A DNA stretch of 64,000 bases from NCBI GenBank assembly GCA_030285985.1, contig CP127384.1, positions 372,001 to 436,000 of the forward strand, in the 5' to 3' direction. Below the pieces are notes generated by a model that did not search any database, was not told the origin of the DNA, and was given only the letters and a program-made list of their open reading frames with translations. A program made the position numbers and the translations under genes. Origin of the DNA: Aquidulcibacter paucihalophilus (GTDB lineage Bacteria; Pseudomonadota; Alphaproteobacteria; Caulobacterales; Caulobacteraceae). This document shows positions 1-10,840 of the stretch, piece by piece; position 1 is the first letter of the stretch, and each line of letters starts with the position of its first letter.

Positions 1-1502
1 GCCAGCCCCGAAAGGCCCTCGCCGCCGGGCCGCCCGTCTGACGCTGCGGTGTTGCAGGCCGAGAGCACCACGAACTCGGCGTTGAGTTTCAACTGGGCGG
101 CTTCCGAGGCGCTCAGATAGCCGTCGTCGGCCTCGGTGGCCTGATCGGGCGGGGTCATCACCAGTCCGGGCTCGGCGGCGGCGGATCCGGCCATCAGGCC
201 GTGGGTCGAGAAGACCACGAACCGCGCCCGCGACAGGGCGTCGGCGTCGTCGGCGCGCACGGCGTGCTCCGTCGCCTCGGGCCCGATCCTCACGACGGCG
301 TCAGGGTAGCGGGTCTTCAGCGTCTCCAGCTCCAGTTTCGAGCCGGGCAGGGCGGGCAGGGCGCGCAGTTTGCCGACATCGGCCAGCCGGCCCTCGCCCA
401 TGACGTCGTCGGCGGCGGGCGAGCCGCGGGTGGCGTTCGTCGGCTCGCCGGTCAGCAGGGGCGCGCCGAAGGCGGCGAGCTGCAGGCGGGCGCCGCCGGC
501 CTCGGCCCGCCGCACCACGGCTCCGCGACGCGGCGCGCAGCCGGCGCTGCGCTGGGCCGGGTCGGCGACCAGATGGCAACGAAGGGCTTCAAGGCTGGAC
601 ACCGAGGGCAGGGTGGCGAGGGCGTAGCGGTCGATCAGCCAGGGCGTGGCGGCCAGGGCCTCGGGCGCGGCGTCGGAACCGGACGGTGCGGCGGTCGTCA
701 ATACCGACAGGGGCAGGGCGGTCAGCGCACCCGTGACGACCGAGATCAGGGTCTTCTTGCCGGCGAAGGCGGCCTCAACGGGCTGGATAAGCTCCGTGTA
801 CAGATGATGTGCCGTGGCGCGGTCGAATGGTGTCGCCTGCGGGCCGGCGAACAGCAGCGGGTCGACGTCCTGCCCGCCGCGCACGGTGCCGGCGCTGGTC
901 AGGGAGGTGCGCAGCCGGTTCACGGCCGCGGTCATGGCCGCGTCACCGAGATTGTCCGCCCGGGCCCATTCGACCCGCTCGCGCGAAACGCCCCAGACAT
1001 AGGTCGCCTCTGGATTGACCAGCACGAGCAGCAGGCCCTCGTCCGGACCGAGCAGGGCCTGGGTCTCCGCGATCGACAGGGCGCGCGGGCTGGTCAGTTC
1101 GGAATAGGCGGGGAACCGGGCGTCGATGTCGGCGTCGACGGTCTGCAGTCGTTCGACGGTCGCCTCCCAGACCGCGCGGGTGCGGGTCCGGTTGGCCAGC
1201 GCCTCGGCGTCCTCCGATGCGTAGAGCCGCTCCAGTTCACGCTCCAGACGGTCGCGGCGTTCGATCAGCTCCTCGCGCTCCTCCGCCAGCCGCCCCAGCG
1301 CATCGTCGCCCTGGGCGAAACGGGCCGAGACCCGCGCCAACGCGTCGGCGGCGTCGGAAGCGATGGCCCATTGCGCCGCCTCATAAGCCTCTGCGCGCAG
1401 GGCGGCGGGGGAGTCCTGGCGCGCGGGTGCGGGGCCGGCAGCGAGCAGGGCGGCGATTGCGGCGACCGCGGCCACAGACCTTGCGAATCCGGCTGCGATC
1501 AT
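1..1502 (-). CDS. Exported CHAT-domain (caspase-like) protein, 3' end outside window
   Basis: The reading frame starts with ATG at 1502 and runs off the left edge after 500 codons, so the C-terminus is missing. The first 30 residues form a signal peptide (hydrophobic Ala/Leu stretch ending in a PAPA-RQ cleavage-like site). A charged, probably coiled-coil segment follows at about residues 60-105, then a CHAT fold. The two catalytic motifs of the CHAT/caspase clan are visible: FSTHG with His434 and LSACNT with Cys483. CHAT proteins are often proteases or scaffold proteins, usually after TPR repeats; I see no clear TPR array here. The gene lies 11 bp after the upstream secreted-protein gene, so the two are probably cotranscribed. 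The substrate is unknown. Confidence 0.85.
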   Translation of the reverse strand, partial: MIAAGFARSVAAVAAIAALLAAGPAPARQDSPAALRAEAYEAAQWAIASDAADALARVSARFAQGDDALGRLAEEREELIERRDRLERELERLYASEDAEALANRTRTRAVWEATVERLQTVDADIDARFPAYSELTSPRALSIAETQALLGPDEGLLLVLVNPEATYVWGVSRERVEWARADNLGDAAMTAAVNRLRTSLTSAGTVRGGQDVDPLLFAGPQATPFDRATAHHLYTELIQPVEAAFAGKKTLISVVTGALTALPLSVLTTAAPSGSDAAPEALAATPWLIDRYALATLPSVSSLEALRCHLVADPAQRSAGCAPRRGAVVRRAEAGGARLQLAAFGAPLLTGEPTNATRGSPAADDVMGEGRLADVGKLRALPALPGSKLELETLKTRYPDAVVRIGPEATEHAVRADDADALSRARFVVFSTHGLMAGSAAAEPGLVMTPPDQATEADDGYLSASEAAQLKLNAEFVVLSACNTAASDGRPGGEGLSGL

Positions 1503-1513
1503 CCGTTCATGCC

Positions 1514-2170
1514 TCAGTTGCTCAGGACCTGGACCCGGGTCCAGACCGCGCCACGGTTGACGATGTCGACCTGCATCTGCCCGCCCGCCCGCGGCGAGAC
1601 GGTGCAGACCGGATAGTGGTCGCCGAAGCCGTCGCGGCACACCACGGCGCCCCGCGCATCGCGCACGGTCAGGTCGATGTTGGTGTCGCCGTCGCCGATG
1701 GCCGCGACCCGCAGGATCTCGCCCCCGCGCGCCTCGACCGCGAAGGCCCAGCTTTCGCGGGCCTGAAGCGATTTCACCGTCAACACCGGTCCGTTCCCGA
1801 AGGTCGAGGAACGCACCCCGCGGGTCAGGGGGTCGCGCAGCCGGTCTATGGCGTCGACCACGCCGGGATTGTCGCCCGCCATGGCCGCCGCTTCGTCCAG
1901 AAGGCTGGTCGCGGTCAGGAAGGGAATCTCGCCGTCGGTCTGGCGCAGCGGCACCTCGGCCAGCAGCCGCGCCGCCATGATCAGGGCCCCGGCGTCATTG
2001 CGGGCACGGCCCCAGGCGGCCAGTTCGGCGGCGGTCAGGACCTGGGTCACGCCGCGCGCGGCCGGGGTCATCGAGCCTTCGTCCTGCGCCGCTGTCGCCA
2101 CGGCGGCGCAGCCGAACAGCAGGCTGATCGCCAGGCCCGCACCGATCCATGTCCGTCCGCCGATACGCAT
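1514..2170 (-). CDS. Secreted or lipoprotein of unknown function, upstream partner of the CHAT gene
   Basis: The frame is open from 2212, but ATG at 2170 places the signal sequence at the N-terminus and has a GGGA-type ribosome site just upstream. The signal region contains LLFGC, which could be a lipobox. The mature part has a helical half and then a beta-rich C-terminal half with motifs such as GDGDTNIDLTVRD, resembling the pre-peptidase C-terminal-like domains that often accompany exported peptidases. Two cysteines in the C-terminal part may form a disulfide. It sits 11 bp before the exported CHAT gene, which suggests a two-gene exported unit. No function is recognised. Confidence 0.75.
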   Translation of the reverse strand: MRIGGRTWIGAGLAISLLFGCAAVATAAQDEGSMTPAARGVTQVLTAAELAAWGRARNDAGALIMAARLLAEVPLRQTDGEIPFLTATSLLDEAAAMAGDNPGVVDAIDRLRDPLTRGVRSSTFGNGPVLTVKSLQARESWAFAVEARGGEILRVAAIGDGDTNIDLTVRDARGAVVCRDGFGDHYPVCTVSPRAGGQMQVDIVNRGAVWTRVQVLSN

Positions 2171-2280
2171 CACCGTTCCCGCCCGCTGTCCGGCCCACGG
2201 ACTGCAGGCCAATCATGCACTGTCCGGGGCTTTGGGAGAACAGGGATACTGACGGAAGCTGACAGCGCCGGTCCGGAGGT

Positions 2281-3036
2281 TCAGCGCGGGGCCAGAACGG
2301 CCGCGTTCAGGATGCGGCGGTCGTCCTTCGCCTGGACGAGAATGGCGACGGCCTGACCGGGCTCGCTGGTGCCGGGCAGAGCGTAGAGGGCGGGCCGTCC
2401 GGTCCACTCCCCGAGCGTCCGGACCGAGCGCACGACATTCATGTGCCGCACCGTGCGCCCGCGATTGTCGCCGCGGGCGATGACGACCTCCTGCGGACCG
2501 GGTGTGAAGGTCACCGCCACGACCTCGGCACCGCCGGAGGGGACGCGGCCGGAGCCGACCCCGACACGCTCGCCGCCGGTGCGGAATTCGATCTCCGGCG
2601 GAAACACCCGGCGCGCGGCCTCCTCGTCGATGGCGCTCTGCAGGGCGGGTGCCTGGGCCCCCACGACCTGACGACGGCCATCGATCACCACCTGGGGCGT
2701 GGACACATTGCGCAGTCTCAGCGGCTTGCGGTAGGCGCGCTGGCGCTGGGCGAATTCCGGACGGGCGAAGGTGTCCTGCCAGCCCAGATAGTCCCAGTAG
2801 TCGACGGCGTAGGTCAGGGCGATGACGCCGGGCTCGGCCGCGACCGACTCGAACCGCGCATTGGCCTCGGGACAGCCGGCGCAGCCCTGGGCGGTAAACA
2901 GTTCGATGACCACGGGCTCGGGCGGGGGCGCGGTTTCTCGGGCGGCGCGGGCCGACGACGGCTGGGCCACAGACCCCGCCGCGACAAGGGCGGCCGCCAG
3001 GGCCGCCGCAGGGATGATCCAGCCCCTCGCGCGCAT
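2281..3036 (-). CDS. DUF1223 family secreted thioredoxin-like protein
   Basis: The N-terminus is a hydrophobic signal peptide (about residues 1-28) when translation starts at 3036; an earlier in-frame ATG at 3078 would hide it behind charged residues. The DUF1223 hallmarks are present: ELFTAQGCAGC with Cys52 and Cys55 in a CxxC arrangement at the end of a beta strand, followed by VDYWDYLGW. The family has a thioredoxin-like fold and is predicted to act in the periplasm or extracellularly, but the reaction is not established. It lies alone between the CHAT pair and a small unknown gene. Confidence 0.85.
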   Translation of the reverse strand: MRARGWIIPAAALAAALVAAGSVAQPSSARAARETAPPPEPVVIELFTAQGCAGCPEANARFESVAAEPGVIALTYAVDYWDYLGWQDTFARPEFAQRQRAYRKPLRLRNVSTPQVVIDGRRQVVGAQAPALQSAIDEEAARRVFPPEIEFRTGGERVGVGSGRVPSGGAEVVAVTFTPGPQEVVIARGDNRGRTVRHMNVVRSVRTLGEWTGRPALYALPGTSEPGQAVAILVQAKDDRRILNAAVLAPR

Positions 3037-3111
3037 GGTGGAGAGGTTAATCACGGTGGGCGAAAACGCGCCGCTCATTTTCGCGTGAAGGCCGAACGTC
3101 GCGGGGGATGA

Positions 3112-3333
3112 TCAGACGCGGATGTCCAGCAGGGCCCCGGGGCGCGGGGGCTGGTCTTCCCGGGCTGTGCCGGCAGACGCCGGCGCCGCGGCGCGGACGA
3201 CCGGCTCCGCCCCGCCTGTCTGGACGGCGTCCAGCGCGGCCTTGAAGAAGTCCGACCGCGCGGCGCGCGCCGGAGCCTGTGCGGGCTGCAGGGGTGTCGG
3301 GAAGGACGGCAGATTGGGTCGAATCGCGCTCAT
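3112..3333 (-). CDS. Small Pro/Ala-rich hypothetical protein
   Basis: This is a 73-residue reading frame from ATG at 3333, beginning MSAIRPNLPSF and ending LLDIRV. The composition is Ala, Pro and Arg rich with one short amphipathic segment (SDFFKAALDAV). It has no signal peptide and no recognised domain. It follows ccmG on the same strand after 34 bp and could be the last gene of that transcript. The start is chosen because the longer frame runs backwards into ccmG. It is uncertain whether it is translated. Confidence 0.5.
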   Translation of the reverse strand: MSAIRPNLPSFPTPLQPAQAPARAARSDFFKAALDAVQTGGAEPVVRAAAPASAGTAREDQPPRPGALLDIRV

Positions 3334-3367
3334 GCCGACAGGGTTAACGAAAACCGTCGGAAAGAGG

Positions 3368-3946
3368 TTAACGCGCCGGCGTGCGCGGCGTGGCGGTGGG
3401 CAGCGGCCGGGCCGGCGCCTGTATGGCCGCGACCAGACGCTCGATCTCGGCGGCGTCGAGCAGCGGACCGGACGATTTGGCGACGACCTTGCCCATGGCG
3501 TTGACGGCGAAGGTCTCGGGGGCGCCGCTGATGCCCAGGTCGAGGCCGGCGCGTCCGTCGCGGTCGACCAGCACCATGGCATAGGGGTCGCCCAGCTCGT
3601 CAAGGAAGGCGCGGGTGGCGACGGGGTCGTCCTTCCAGGCCACGCCGACTACGGCCACGCCGCGCGCCTTGAGGGCCATCAGGGCCGGATGTTCGGCGCG
3701 GCAGGGCGCGCACCAGCTGGCGAAAACATTGACCAGCATCGGCTTGCCGACGCCGGCGGTCTTCAGGTCCAGATGGCCGGGACCGGGCTGGTCGCCCGTC
3801 AGCAGGGGCAGGACGGTCTCGGGGATGGGCTGGCCGACGATGGCGTCGGGCTTGATCGACGGATCGCGCTTCAGCGACCAGCCGATGAACAGGGCCGCCA
3901 GCGCCACGAGGACGATCAGCGGGACGACGGACAGCCAGCGGCTCAT
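3368..3946 (-). CDS. ccmG: Thiol:disulfide interchange protein CcmG/DsbE
   Basis: This is a membrane-anchored periplasmic thioredoxin that keeps apocytochrome c cysteines reduced for heme ligation. Residues 8-24 form the N-terminal anchor. The active site FASWCAPC has Cys79 and Cys82, and the cis-proline region follows at SGAPETFAV. Length (192 aa) fits the family. The ATG at 3946 overlaps the ccmD stop by four bases, so translation is coupled. The C-terminal tail is a short Pro/Thr/Arg-rich stretch beyond the fold. Confidence 0.93.
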   Translation of the reverse strand: MSRWLSVVPLIVLVALAALFIGWSLKRDPSIKPDAIVGQPIPETVLPLLTGDQPGPGHLDLKTAGVGKPMLVNVFASWCAPCRAEHPALMALKARGVAVVGVAWKDDPVATRAFLDELGDPYAMVLVDRDGRAGLDLGISGAPETFAVNAMGKVVAKSSGPLLDAAEIERLVAAIQAPARPLPTATPRTPAR

Positions 3947-4137
3947 TCCGGGTGCGCTACCGTGCTTCGCACTACTTGAGCGCGGTCCGGCTCGTCCTCG
4001 AGCCGCTTCAGCTCGGCCGACCAGCGGCGGGCCGCGATCAGGGCACGGGCGGCGAGCGCGGCGAGGACGATCGCGCTCAGGCCCCAGGCGGGCCAGACGA
4101 AGGCGGCGTAGCGGCCCATGTCGAGGTCGAGCATCAT
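3943..4137 (-). CDS. ccmD: Heme exporter protein CcmD
   Basis: CcmD is a single-span membrane peptide of the heme-handling machinery that helps release holo-CcmE from CcmABC. The 64-residue product begins MMLDLDMGRYAAFVW, has one transmembrane helix (about residues 10-35) and a basic cytoplasmic segment (ARRWSAELKR). This matches the family in size and topology. It sits between ccmC and ccmG with overlaps of a few bases on both sides. It is identified mainly by position and topology, because CcmD sequences are poorly conserved. Confidence 0.88.
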   Translation of the reverse strand: MMLDLDMGRYAAFVWPAWGLSAIVLAALAARALIAARRWSAELKRLEDEPDRAQVVRSTVAHPE

Positions 4138-4859
4138 CAGGCCTCCAGCGCCCTGCGGGCGCGGATCGACACCACGCGGCGGCGCACGATCTCGGTCCGG
4201 ATCGAGGTCAGCCAGATGGCCAGGAACAGCGCCCCGTAAGCCGCCATCATCAGCAGCAGGGGCGTCAGGAAGACGGCGGACATCGACGGCCCGTCGGCCC
4301 GCATCAGCGACGCCGGCTGGTGCAGGGTGTTCCACCAGTCGACCGAGAATTTGACGATCGGCAGGTTGATCAGCCCGACTAGGCCCAGCACGGCGGCAGC
4401 GCGCGCGGCCTTGGCCTCGTCATCGATCGAGGCCCTTAGCGCCATATAGCCGAGGTAGAACAGGAACAGGATCAGCACCGACATCAGCCGCGCGTCGCCC
4501 CACGCCCACCAGGCCCCCCACATCGGCTTGCCCCACAGGCTGCCGGTCACCAGCGCCAGGGCAGTGTAGGCGGCACCGGGCAGGGCGGCGGCGCGGGCGG
4601 CGGCGTCGGCCAGCGGATGGCGGAACACCAGGGCGAAGAAGCTGGAAACACCGAGCGCGCCATAGATCATCAGCCCGACCGAGGCCGCGGGCACATGCAC
4701 GAACATGATCCGCACCGTGTCGCCCTGCTGATAGTCCTCGGGCGCGATGAAGCTGAACCAGGTCCCGACGGCCAGCAGCACGACGGCCACCCCCCACACC
4801 ACCGGCGTCAGCGGGCGGGTGAAGCGCAGGAAGCGGTCGGGATTGGCGAGGCCGAACAT
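4137..4859 (-). CDS. ccmC: Heme exporter protein CcmC
   Basis: CcmC is a six-helix inner-membrane heme handling protein that delivers heme to CcmE in cytochrome c maturation. The 240-residue product contains the periplasmic tryptophan-rich WWD-type motif (WGAWWAWGDARL) and the preceding LWGKPMWG segment, both typical of the family. It is the first gene of a ccmC-ccmD-ccmG unit. Its own promoter must lie in the about 115 bp between 4859 and the phnA-like gene, because ccmA and ccmB are separated from it by an opposing gene. Confidence 0.93.
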   Translation of the reverse strand: MFGLANPDRFLRFTRPLTPVVWGVAVVLLAVGTWFSFIAPEDYQQGDTVRIMFVHVPAASVGLMIYGALGVSSFFALVFRHPLADAAARAAALPGAAYTALALVTGSLWGKPMWGAWWAWGDARLMSVLILFLFYLGYMALRASIDDEAKAARAAAVLGLVGLINLPIVKFSVDWWNTLHQPASLMRADGPSMSAVFLTPLLLMMAAYGALFLAIWLTSIRTEIVRRRVVSIRARRALEA

Positions 4860-4975
4860 CGTCGACGTCTTAGCGGCCCGGAACGGCGCGCGCCATATAC
4901 GGACTTCACCGGGTGGCGCGAGGACGCAGGCAGTGTGCTAAGGCCACGCTTCCTCCCGACCCGAAAGACCCGGAC

Positions 4976-5200
4976 ATGACCGACGACGTGACCAAGGACT
5001 CCAACGGCAACATCCTGGCCGACGGCGACAGCGTGACCCTGATCAAGGACCTGAAGGTCAAGGGCTCGGGCGGGGTGACCCTGAAGCGCGGGACCCTCGT
5101 CAAGAACATCCGCCTGACCGGTGACACCGACGAGATCGAAGCCAATGTCGACAAGGTCCGCGGGCTGGTTCTGCGCGTGGAGTTCGTCAAGAAGGCCTGA
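4976..5200 (+). CDS. PhnA/YjdM-type C-terminal domain protein
   Basis: This is a 74-residue protein starting MTDDVTKDSNGN. It matches the C-terminal domain of the PhnA (YjdM) family: VKDSNGN, GDSVTLIKDLKVKG, LKRGT.VKNIRL and the closing VEFVKK are all present. Full-length PhnA proteins have an extra N-terminal zinc ribbon, which is absent here, so this is the short form. The old name (alkylphosphonate utilisation) does not reflect a demonstrated role in phosphonate breakdown. The gene opposes and separates ccmAB and ccmCDG. An upstream in-frame ATG at 4913 is less likely because the added residues are unlike the family. Confidence 0.85.
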   Translation: MTDDVTKDSNGNILADGDSVTLIKDLKVKGSGGVTLKRGTLVKNIRLTGDTDEIEANVDKVRGLVLRVEFVKKA

Positions 5201-5205
5201 CCGGC

Positions 5206-5390
5206 GAGGCCGATCGCGCGAAGCGCAACGGGCTTCGAACGCGCAGGTTCATCACAACGGATACAACGAGGTCACGACGAACACTGCGGGATTTCGTCAG
5301 GCTCCGGTCCCGTCGTGCCCGCTGTGAGAGCGTTGTGTCCGTTGTGATGAACCTGCGCCGCCAAGGGGTTGAAGGGCGCTTCGCGCGGCC
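5206..5390. repeat. Large imperfect palindrome between phnA-like gene and ccmB
   Basis: Near-perfect 25-bp inverted arms at 5244-5268 and 5331-5355 differ at one position. Outside them a second pair, an 11-bp exact inverted match, lies at 5216-5226 and 5376-5386. Inside them is a shorter CGTCGTG-type match. The whole spacer therefore folds back on itself over about 185 bp. It contains no convincing gene. It may be a terminator for the two converging transcripts or a small palindromic mobile element. Confidence 0.7.
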
Positions 5391-5394
5391 GGAT

Positions 5395-6060
5395 TCACCC
5401 CTGCGCGTTGCGGACGGCCGCCGCCCCCGCAAACGGCGTGACCACGGCCGCGAACAGTACATAAGCGCCCAGGAAGGCCAGTGCCGGGGCCGGGTCGAGT
5501 CCGTTGACGGCCCGCTCCAGCGCCCCCGCCCCGAACACCACCGGCGGAATGAACAGCGGAAGGACGACCACCGCGATCAACAGGCCGCCGCGCTTTGAGC
5601 CCAGCGCCAGCGCCGCGCCGAGCGCGCCGGTCAGGGCGAAGCCGAGCGAACCGATCAGGGCGGACAGGCCGACCAGCCCGGCCAGCGACGTCGGCAGGCC
5701 CAGGGTGATCGCCGCAATCGGTGCGGTCAGGGCCAGCGGCACGCCGACCGCCAGCCACTGGGCCTTGGCCTTGGTCAGGACCACCAGTTCCAGCGGCACG
5801 GGGCCGAGGGCGATCAGGTCCAGCGCACCGTCTTCCAGATCGCGCTCGAACAGCCGCTCCAGCGACAGGATCGACGACAGGGCCAGGGCCAGCCAGGCGA
5901 TGCCGCCCGCGATCGGCCTCAGGCCCGCCGGGTCGCCGCCGGCCGCCAGTGGAATGAGCACCGTCAGGCACAGGAAGAAGGCGCAGGCCAGCAGGGGCCC
6001 GCCGCCGCCGGACCAGGCCAGCGCCAGCTCGCGCCGGAAAAGGACCATCAGCGCCTTCAT
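5395..6060 (-). CDS. ccmB: Heme exporter protein CcmB
   Basis: CcmB is the membrane permease of the CcmAB ABC complex, which drives release of heme-loaded CcmE. The 221-residue product has six predicted transmembrane helices. It carries the family pattern of an early FRRELALAW segment followed by LERLFERDLEDGALD, the cytoplasmic coupling loop. Its ATG at 6060 overlaps the ccmA stop, so the two are translationally coupled. It ends just before the large palindrome. Confidence 0.92.
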   Translation of the reverse strand: MKALMVLFRRELALAWSGGGGPLLACAFFLCLTVLIPLAAGGDPAGLRPIAGGIAWLALALSSILSLERLFERDLEDGALDLIALGPVPLELVVLTKAKAQWLAVGVPLALTAPIAAITLGLPTSLAGLVGLSALIGSLGFALTGALGAALALGSKRGGLLIAVVVLPLFIPPVVFGAGALERAVNGLDPAPALAFLGAYVLFAAVVTPFAGAAAVRNAQG

Positions 6061-6656
6061 CGTCCGGCCCCGATGTCGAGCGCCCGCGCCGCGACGGGCA
6101 ACGGATCATGGACCGCGGCGAGAATGGCGCCCCCCTTGTCCAGATGGGTCTGCATCAGCAGGCCGAGGGCGGCCCGCCACCGGGCGTCCAGCGGGGCGAA
6201 AGGCTCGTCCAGCAGCCACAACGGGCGCGGCGCGGCGACCAGCCGGGCGAAGGCCAGACGGCGGCGCTGACCGGCCGACAGCTTGCGCACTTCGAGATCG
6301 AGCAGGGGCTCCAGTGCCAGCACGTCTATGGCGGCCGCGATTCCGTCCGCCTCGGCCCCGGCCCAGCGGGCGTGGAAGTCCAGCTCCTCGCGCGCCCGGC
6401 GGCCGGTCTTGAGGCCGTCCAGATGACCCAGCCAGTGGATGTGGCTCGCCCGGGCCTGCGCCGGTTCGATGTCGGCGAAGGCGACCGTCCCGGCGTCCGG
6501 GCGGATGAAGCCGGCCAGGGTGCGCAACAGGGTGGTCTTGCCCGCGCCATTGGCCCCGGTCAGGGCCACGGCCTCGCCGGAGGCGATCTGGAAAGACAGG
6601 TCACGGAACAGGACGCGTTCGCCGCGGGAGACCGTGAGGGACGTGACGGAAATCAT
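6057..6656 (-). CDS. ccmA: Cytochrome c biogenesis ATP-binding protein CcmA
   Basis: This is the ATPase of the CcmAB transporter. In the 199-residue product the Walker A motif is GANGAGKTT (about residues 34-42), the ABC signature is LSAGQRRRL (126-134), Walker B is LWLLDEP (146-152) and the switch histidine is His183. The start at 6656 is supported by a strong GGAGGGGG ribosome site; the open frame continues upstream to 6818 but without family similarity. It is the first gene of ccmAB and is divergent from acnA. Confidence 0.94.
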   Translation of the reverse strand: MISVTSLTVSRGERVLFRDLSFQIASGEAVALTGANGAGKTTLLRTLAGFIRPDAGTVAFADIEPAQARASHIHWLGHLDGLKTGRRAREELDFHARWAGAEADGIAAAIDVLALEPLLDLEVRKLSAGQRRRLAFARLVAAPRPLWLLDEPFAPLDARWRAALGLLMQTHLDKGGAILAAVHDPLPVAARALDIGAGR

Positions 6657-6857
6657 CCGCGCCCCCTCCAGTTGCGAACCCTTCTCAATGACCCTGCTTC
6701 CATCGTGGATACATGGACGCGACCCGCAACGCTCGTTATATCCGGCCCCGCCGCAGCAGGCGTTCGCCGCGCGCGTCGGGGACCTGTGTGCCCCGCCGTC
6801 GACCGCGCGTTCGTGCAACCGGATTGTCGGGCGGCGTGAACCAGAGGAAGCCTCTCC

Positions 6858-9563
<2,706 letters not shown>

Positions 9564-9587
9564 GCTTCACGCCTCACGACACAACGA

Positions 9588-9618
9588 GGGCCGGCGGAGC
9601 GATCCGTCGGCCCTTTTT
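9588..9618 (+). terminator. Rho-independent terminator after acnA
   Basis: An 11-bp GC-rich stem with one G-U pair (GGGCCGGCGGA paired with TCCGTCGGCCC), loop GCGA, is followed directly by five T residues. Confidence 0.9.
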
Positions 9619-9654
9619 GTTTGGCGGAGTCTGGCGCTGGAAGCGGACGCTCCG

Positions 9655-9693
9655 GAGGGTCGGCTATGGGTGGGAAGCGGACGTTGACTTGCC
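9655..9693. repeat. Dispersed AGCGGAC-type intergenic repeat in the 281-bp spacer before the fasciclin gene
   Basis: Read on the minus strand this stretch would encode NVRFPPIAD. That peptide recurs in spurious annotated ORFs of Sphingomonas, Brevundimonas and relatives, and marks an intergenic repeat and not a protein. The core is GAAGCGGACGTT preceded by TCGGCTATGGGTGG. A related degenerate cluster lies at 11388-11475. The rest of the spacer 9619-9899 shows no gene. Confidence 0.6.
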
Positions 9694-9899
9694 GGGCTGA
9701 GCCCGTCGGAATGCAGCCCCAATCCAGTCCGGCATATCGTCCTGGACGGAAGAGAAACGGGGTCACGTCACAGGTCAGCTTGGATGGGTGCGACCTGTGC
9801 GGCGGGTTGACGCGTGCGCGTACGACCTGCATCCGCGACATGGCAACGGTCGTTCCTGACCACGCTCGCCAGCAGGCGATCGCAGTCAGGAAGCAACCC

Positions 9900-10451
9900 A
9901 TGAAGCTCAACTCCCTCCTCGGCGCTGTCTCGGCCGTCGCCCTGCTCGTCGCCGCACCCGCCATGGCAAGCACAGCCGCCGAATCGTCCTCCGTCGCCCA
10001 GGCCCGGCAGACCATCGTCGAGGCCGTCGTCGCCTCGCCCTCCCACACGACCCTGGTCGCCGCGGCCCAGGCCGCGGGCCTTGGCGATACCCTGTCCAGC
10101 GCGGGCCCGTTTACGGTCTTTGCACCCACAGACGCCGCCTTCGCCGCCCTGCCGTCCGGCACGGTCCAGACACTGGTCCAGCCGGCCAACCGCGCCATCC
10201 TGACCAGGATCCTGACGTATCATGTCGTTGCCGGTCGTGTTGCCGCAGCCGACGTGATTGCCCTGATCCAGGCGGGTGGCGGATCGGCCGCCATCACCAC
10301 CGTCTCGGGCGATACCCTGACCGCGTCGCTGCGCGATGGCTCGGTGATCCTGACCGACGAGAATGGCGGCGTCGCCACCGTGATCCAGGCCGACTTGTTC
10401 CAGTCGAACGGCGTGATCCACGTCACTGACGCGGTTTCCCTGCCGAACTGA
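9900..10451 (+). CDS. Secreted fasciclin (FAS1) domain protein
   Basis: The 183-residue product begins with a signal peptide (MKLNSLLGAVSAVALLVAAPAMA). A single FAS1 domain follows. The conserved FAS1 boxes are readable: GPFTVFAPTDAAFAALP (H1 box), a central LTYHVVAG, and the closing NGVIHVTDAVSLP (H2 box). FAS1 domains mediate adhesion, but the ligand here is unknown. The start is taken at 9900 because the signal peptide begins there; the frame is open further upstream through repeat DNA. Confidence 0.9.
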   Translation: MKLNSLLGAVSAVALLVAAPAMASTAAESSSVAQARQTIVEAVVASPSHTTLVAAAQAAGLGDTLSSAGPFTVFAPTDAAFAALPSGTVQTLVQPANRAILTRILTYHVVAGRVAAADVIALIQAGGGSAAITTVSGDTLTASLRDGSVILTDENGGVATVIQADLFQSNGVIHVTDAVSLPN

Positions 10452-10458
10452 CGATGAC

Positions 10459-10488
10459 GTGCGGAGGTGTTCACGGATGCCTCCGCAC
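10459..10488 (+). terminator. Hairpin after the fasciclin gene, weak terminator
   Basis: A perfect 9-bp stem (GTGCGGAGG paired with CCTCCGCAC) with a 12-nt loop starts eight bases after the stop codon. There is no clear T run, so it may only be an mRNA 3'-end stabiliser. Confidence 0.5.
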
Positions 10489-10840
10489 AGTTCTTCGCGC
10501 TGAAGATCTGATCAACCAGGACAATCCGGTGATAGGACTTTGATCGGCTAACCCTGATGATGGGAGCAGATCAACCAAGGGCCGAACTCTGGCACCGCCC
10601 GGAGGGAATTCTCGCGGGCAGGTCACAGATGGTGCTACGCTCGGTCTAGGCCACAAGGCCTATGCGGCCTGCGGAATCCGCTGCTGATGCTCGGAGTCTG
10701 CAGCGACTGGCTGCTGCGGCTCGCCCGAGGACGGGCGTTGCCCCTGTCCTGATCCAACCGTTACCGGGAGCACTCATGTCCACAAACTGCAAACCGGGCT
10801 CATCTCTACTGATTTCAGGCCTGACCGGAGGTCGACGCGC
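10489..10840. other. 352-bp spacer without a supported gene
   Basis: Short frames exist on both strands but none has a convincing ribosome site, domain or composition. Two GATCAACCA words occur about 60 bp apart. The promoter of the downstream DUF3429 gene is presumably here, but I could not identify it. Confidence 0.5.
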
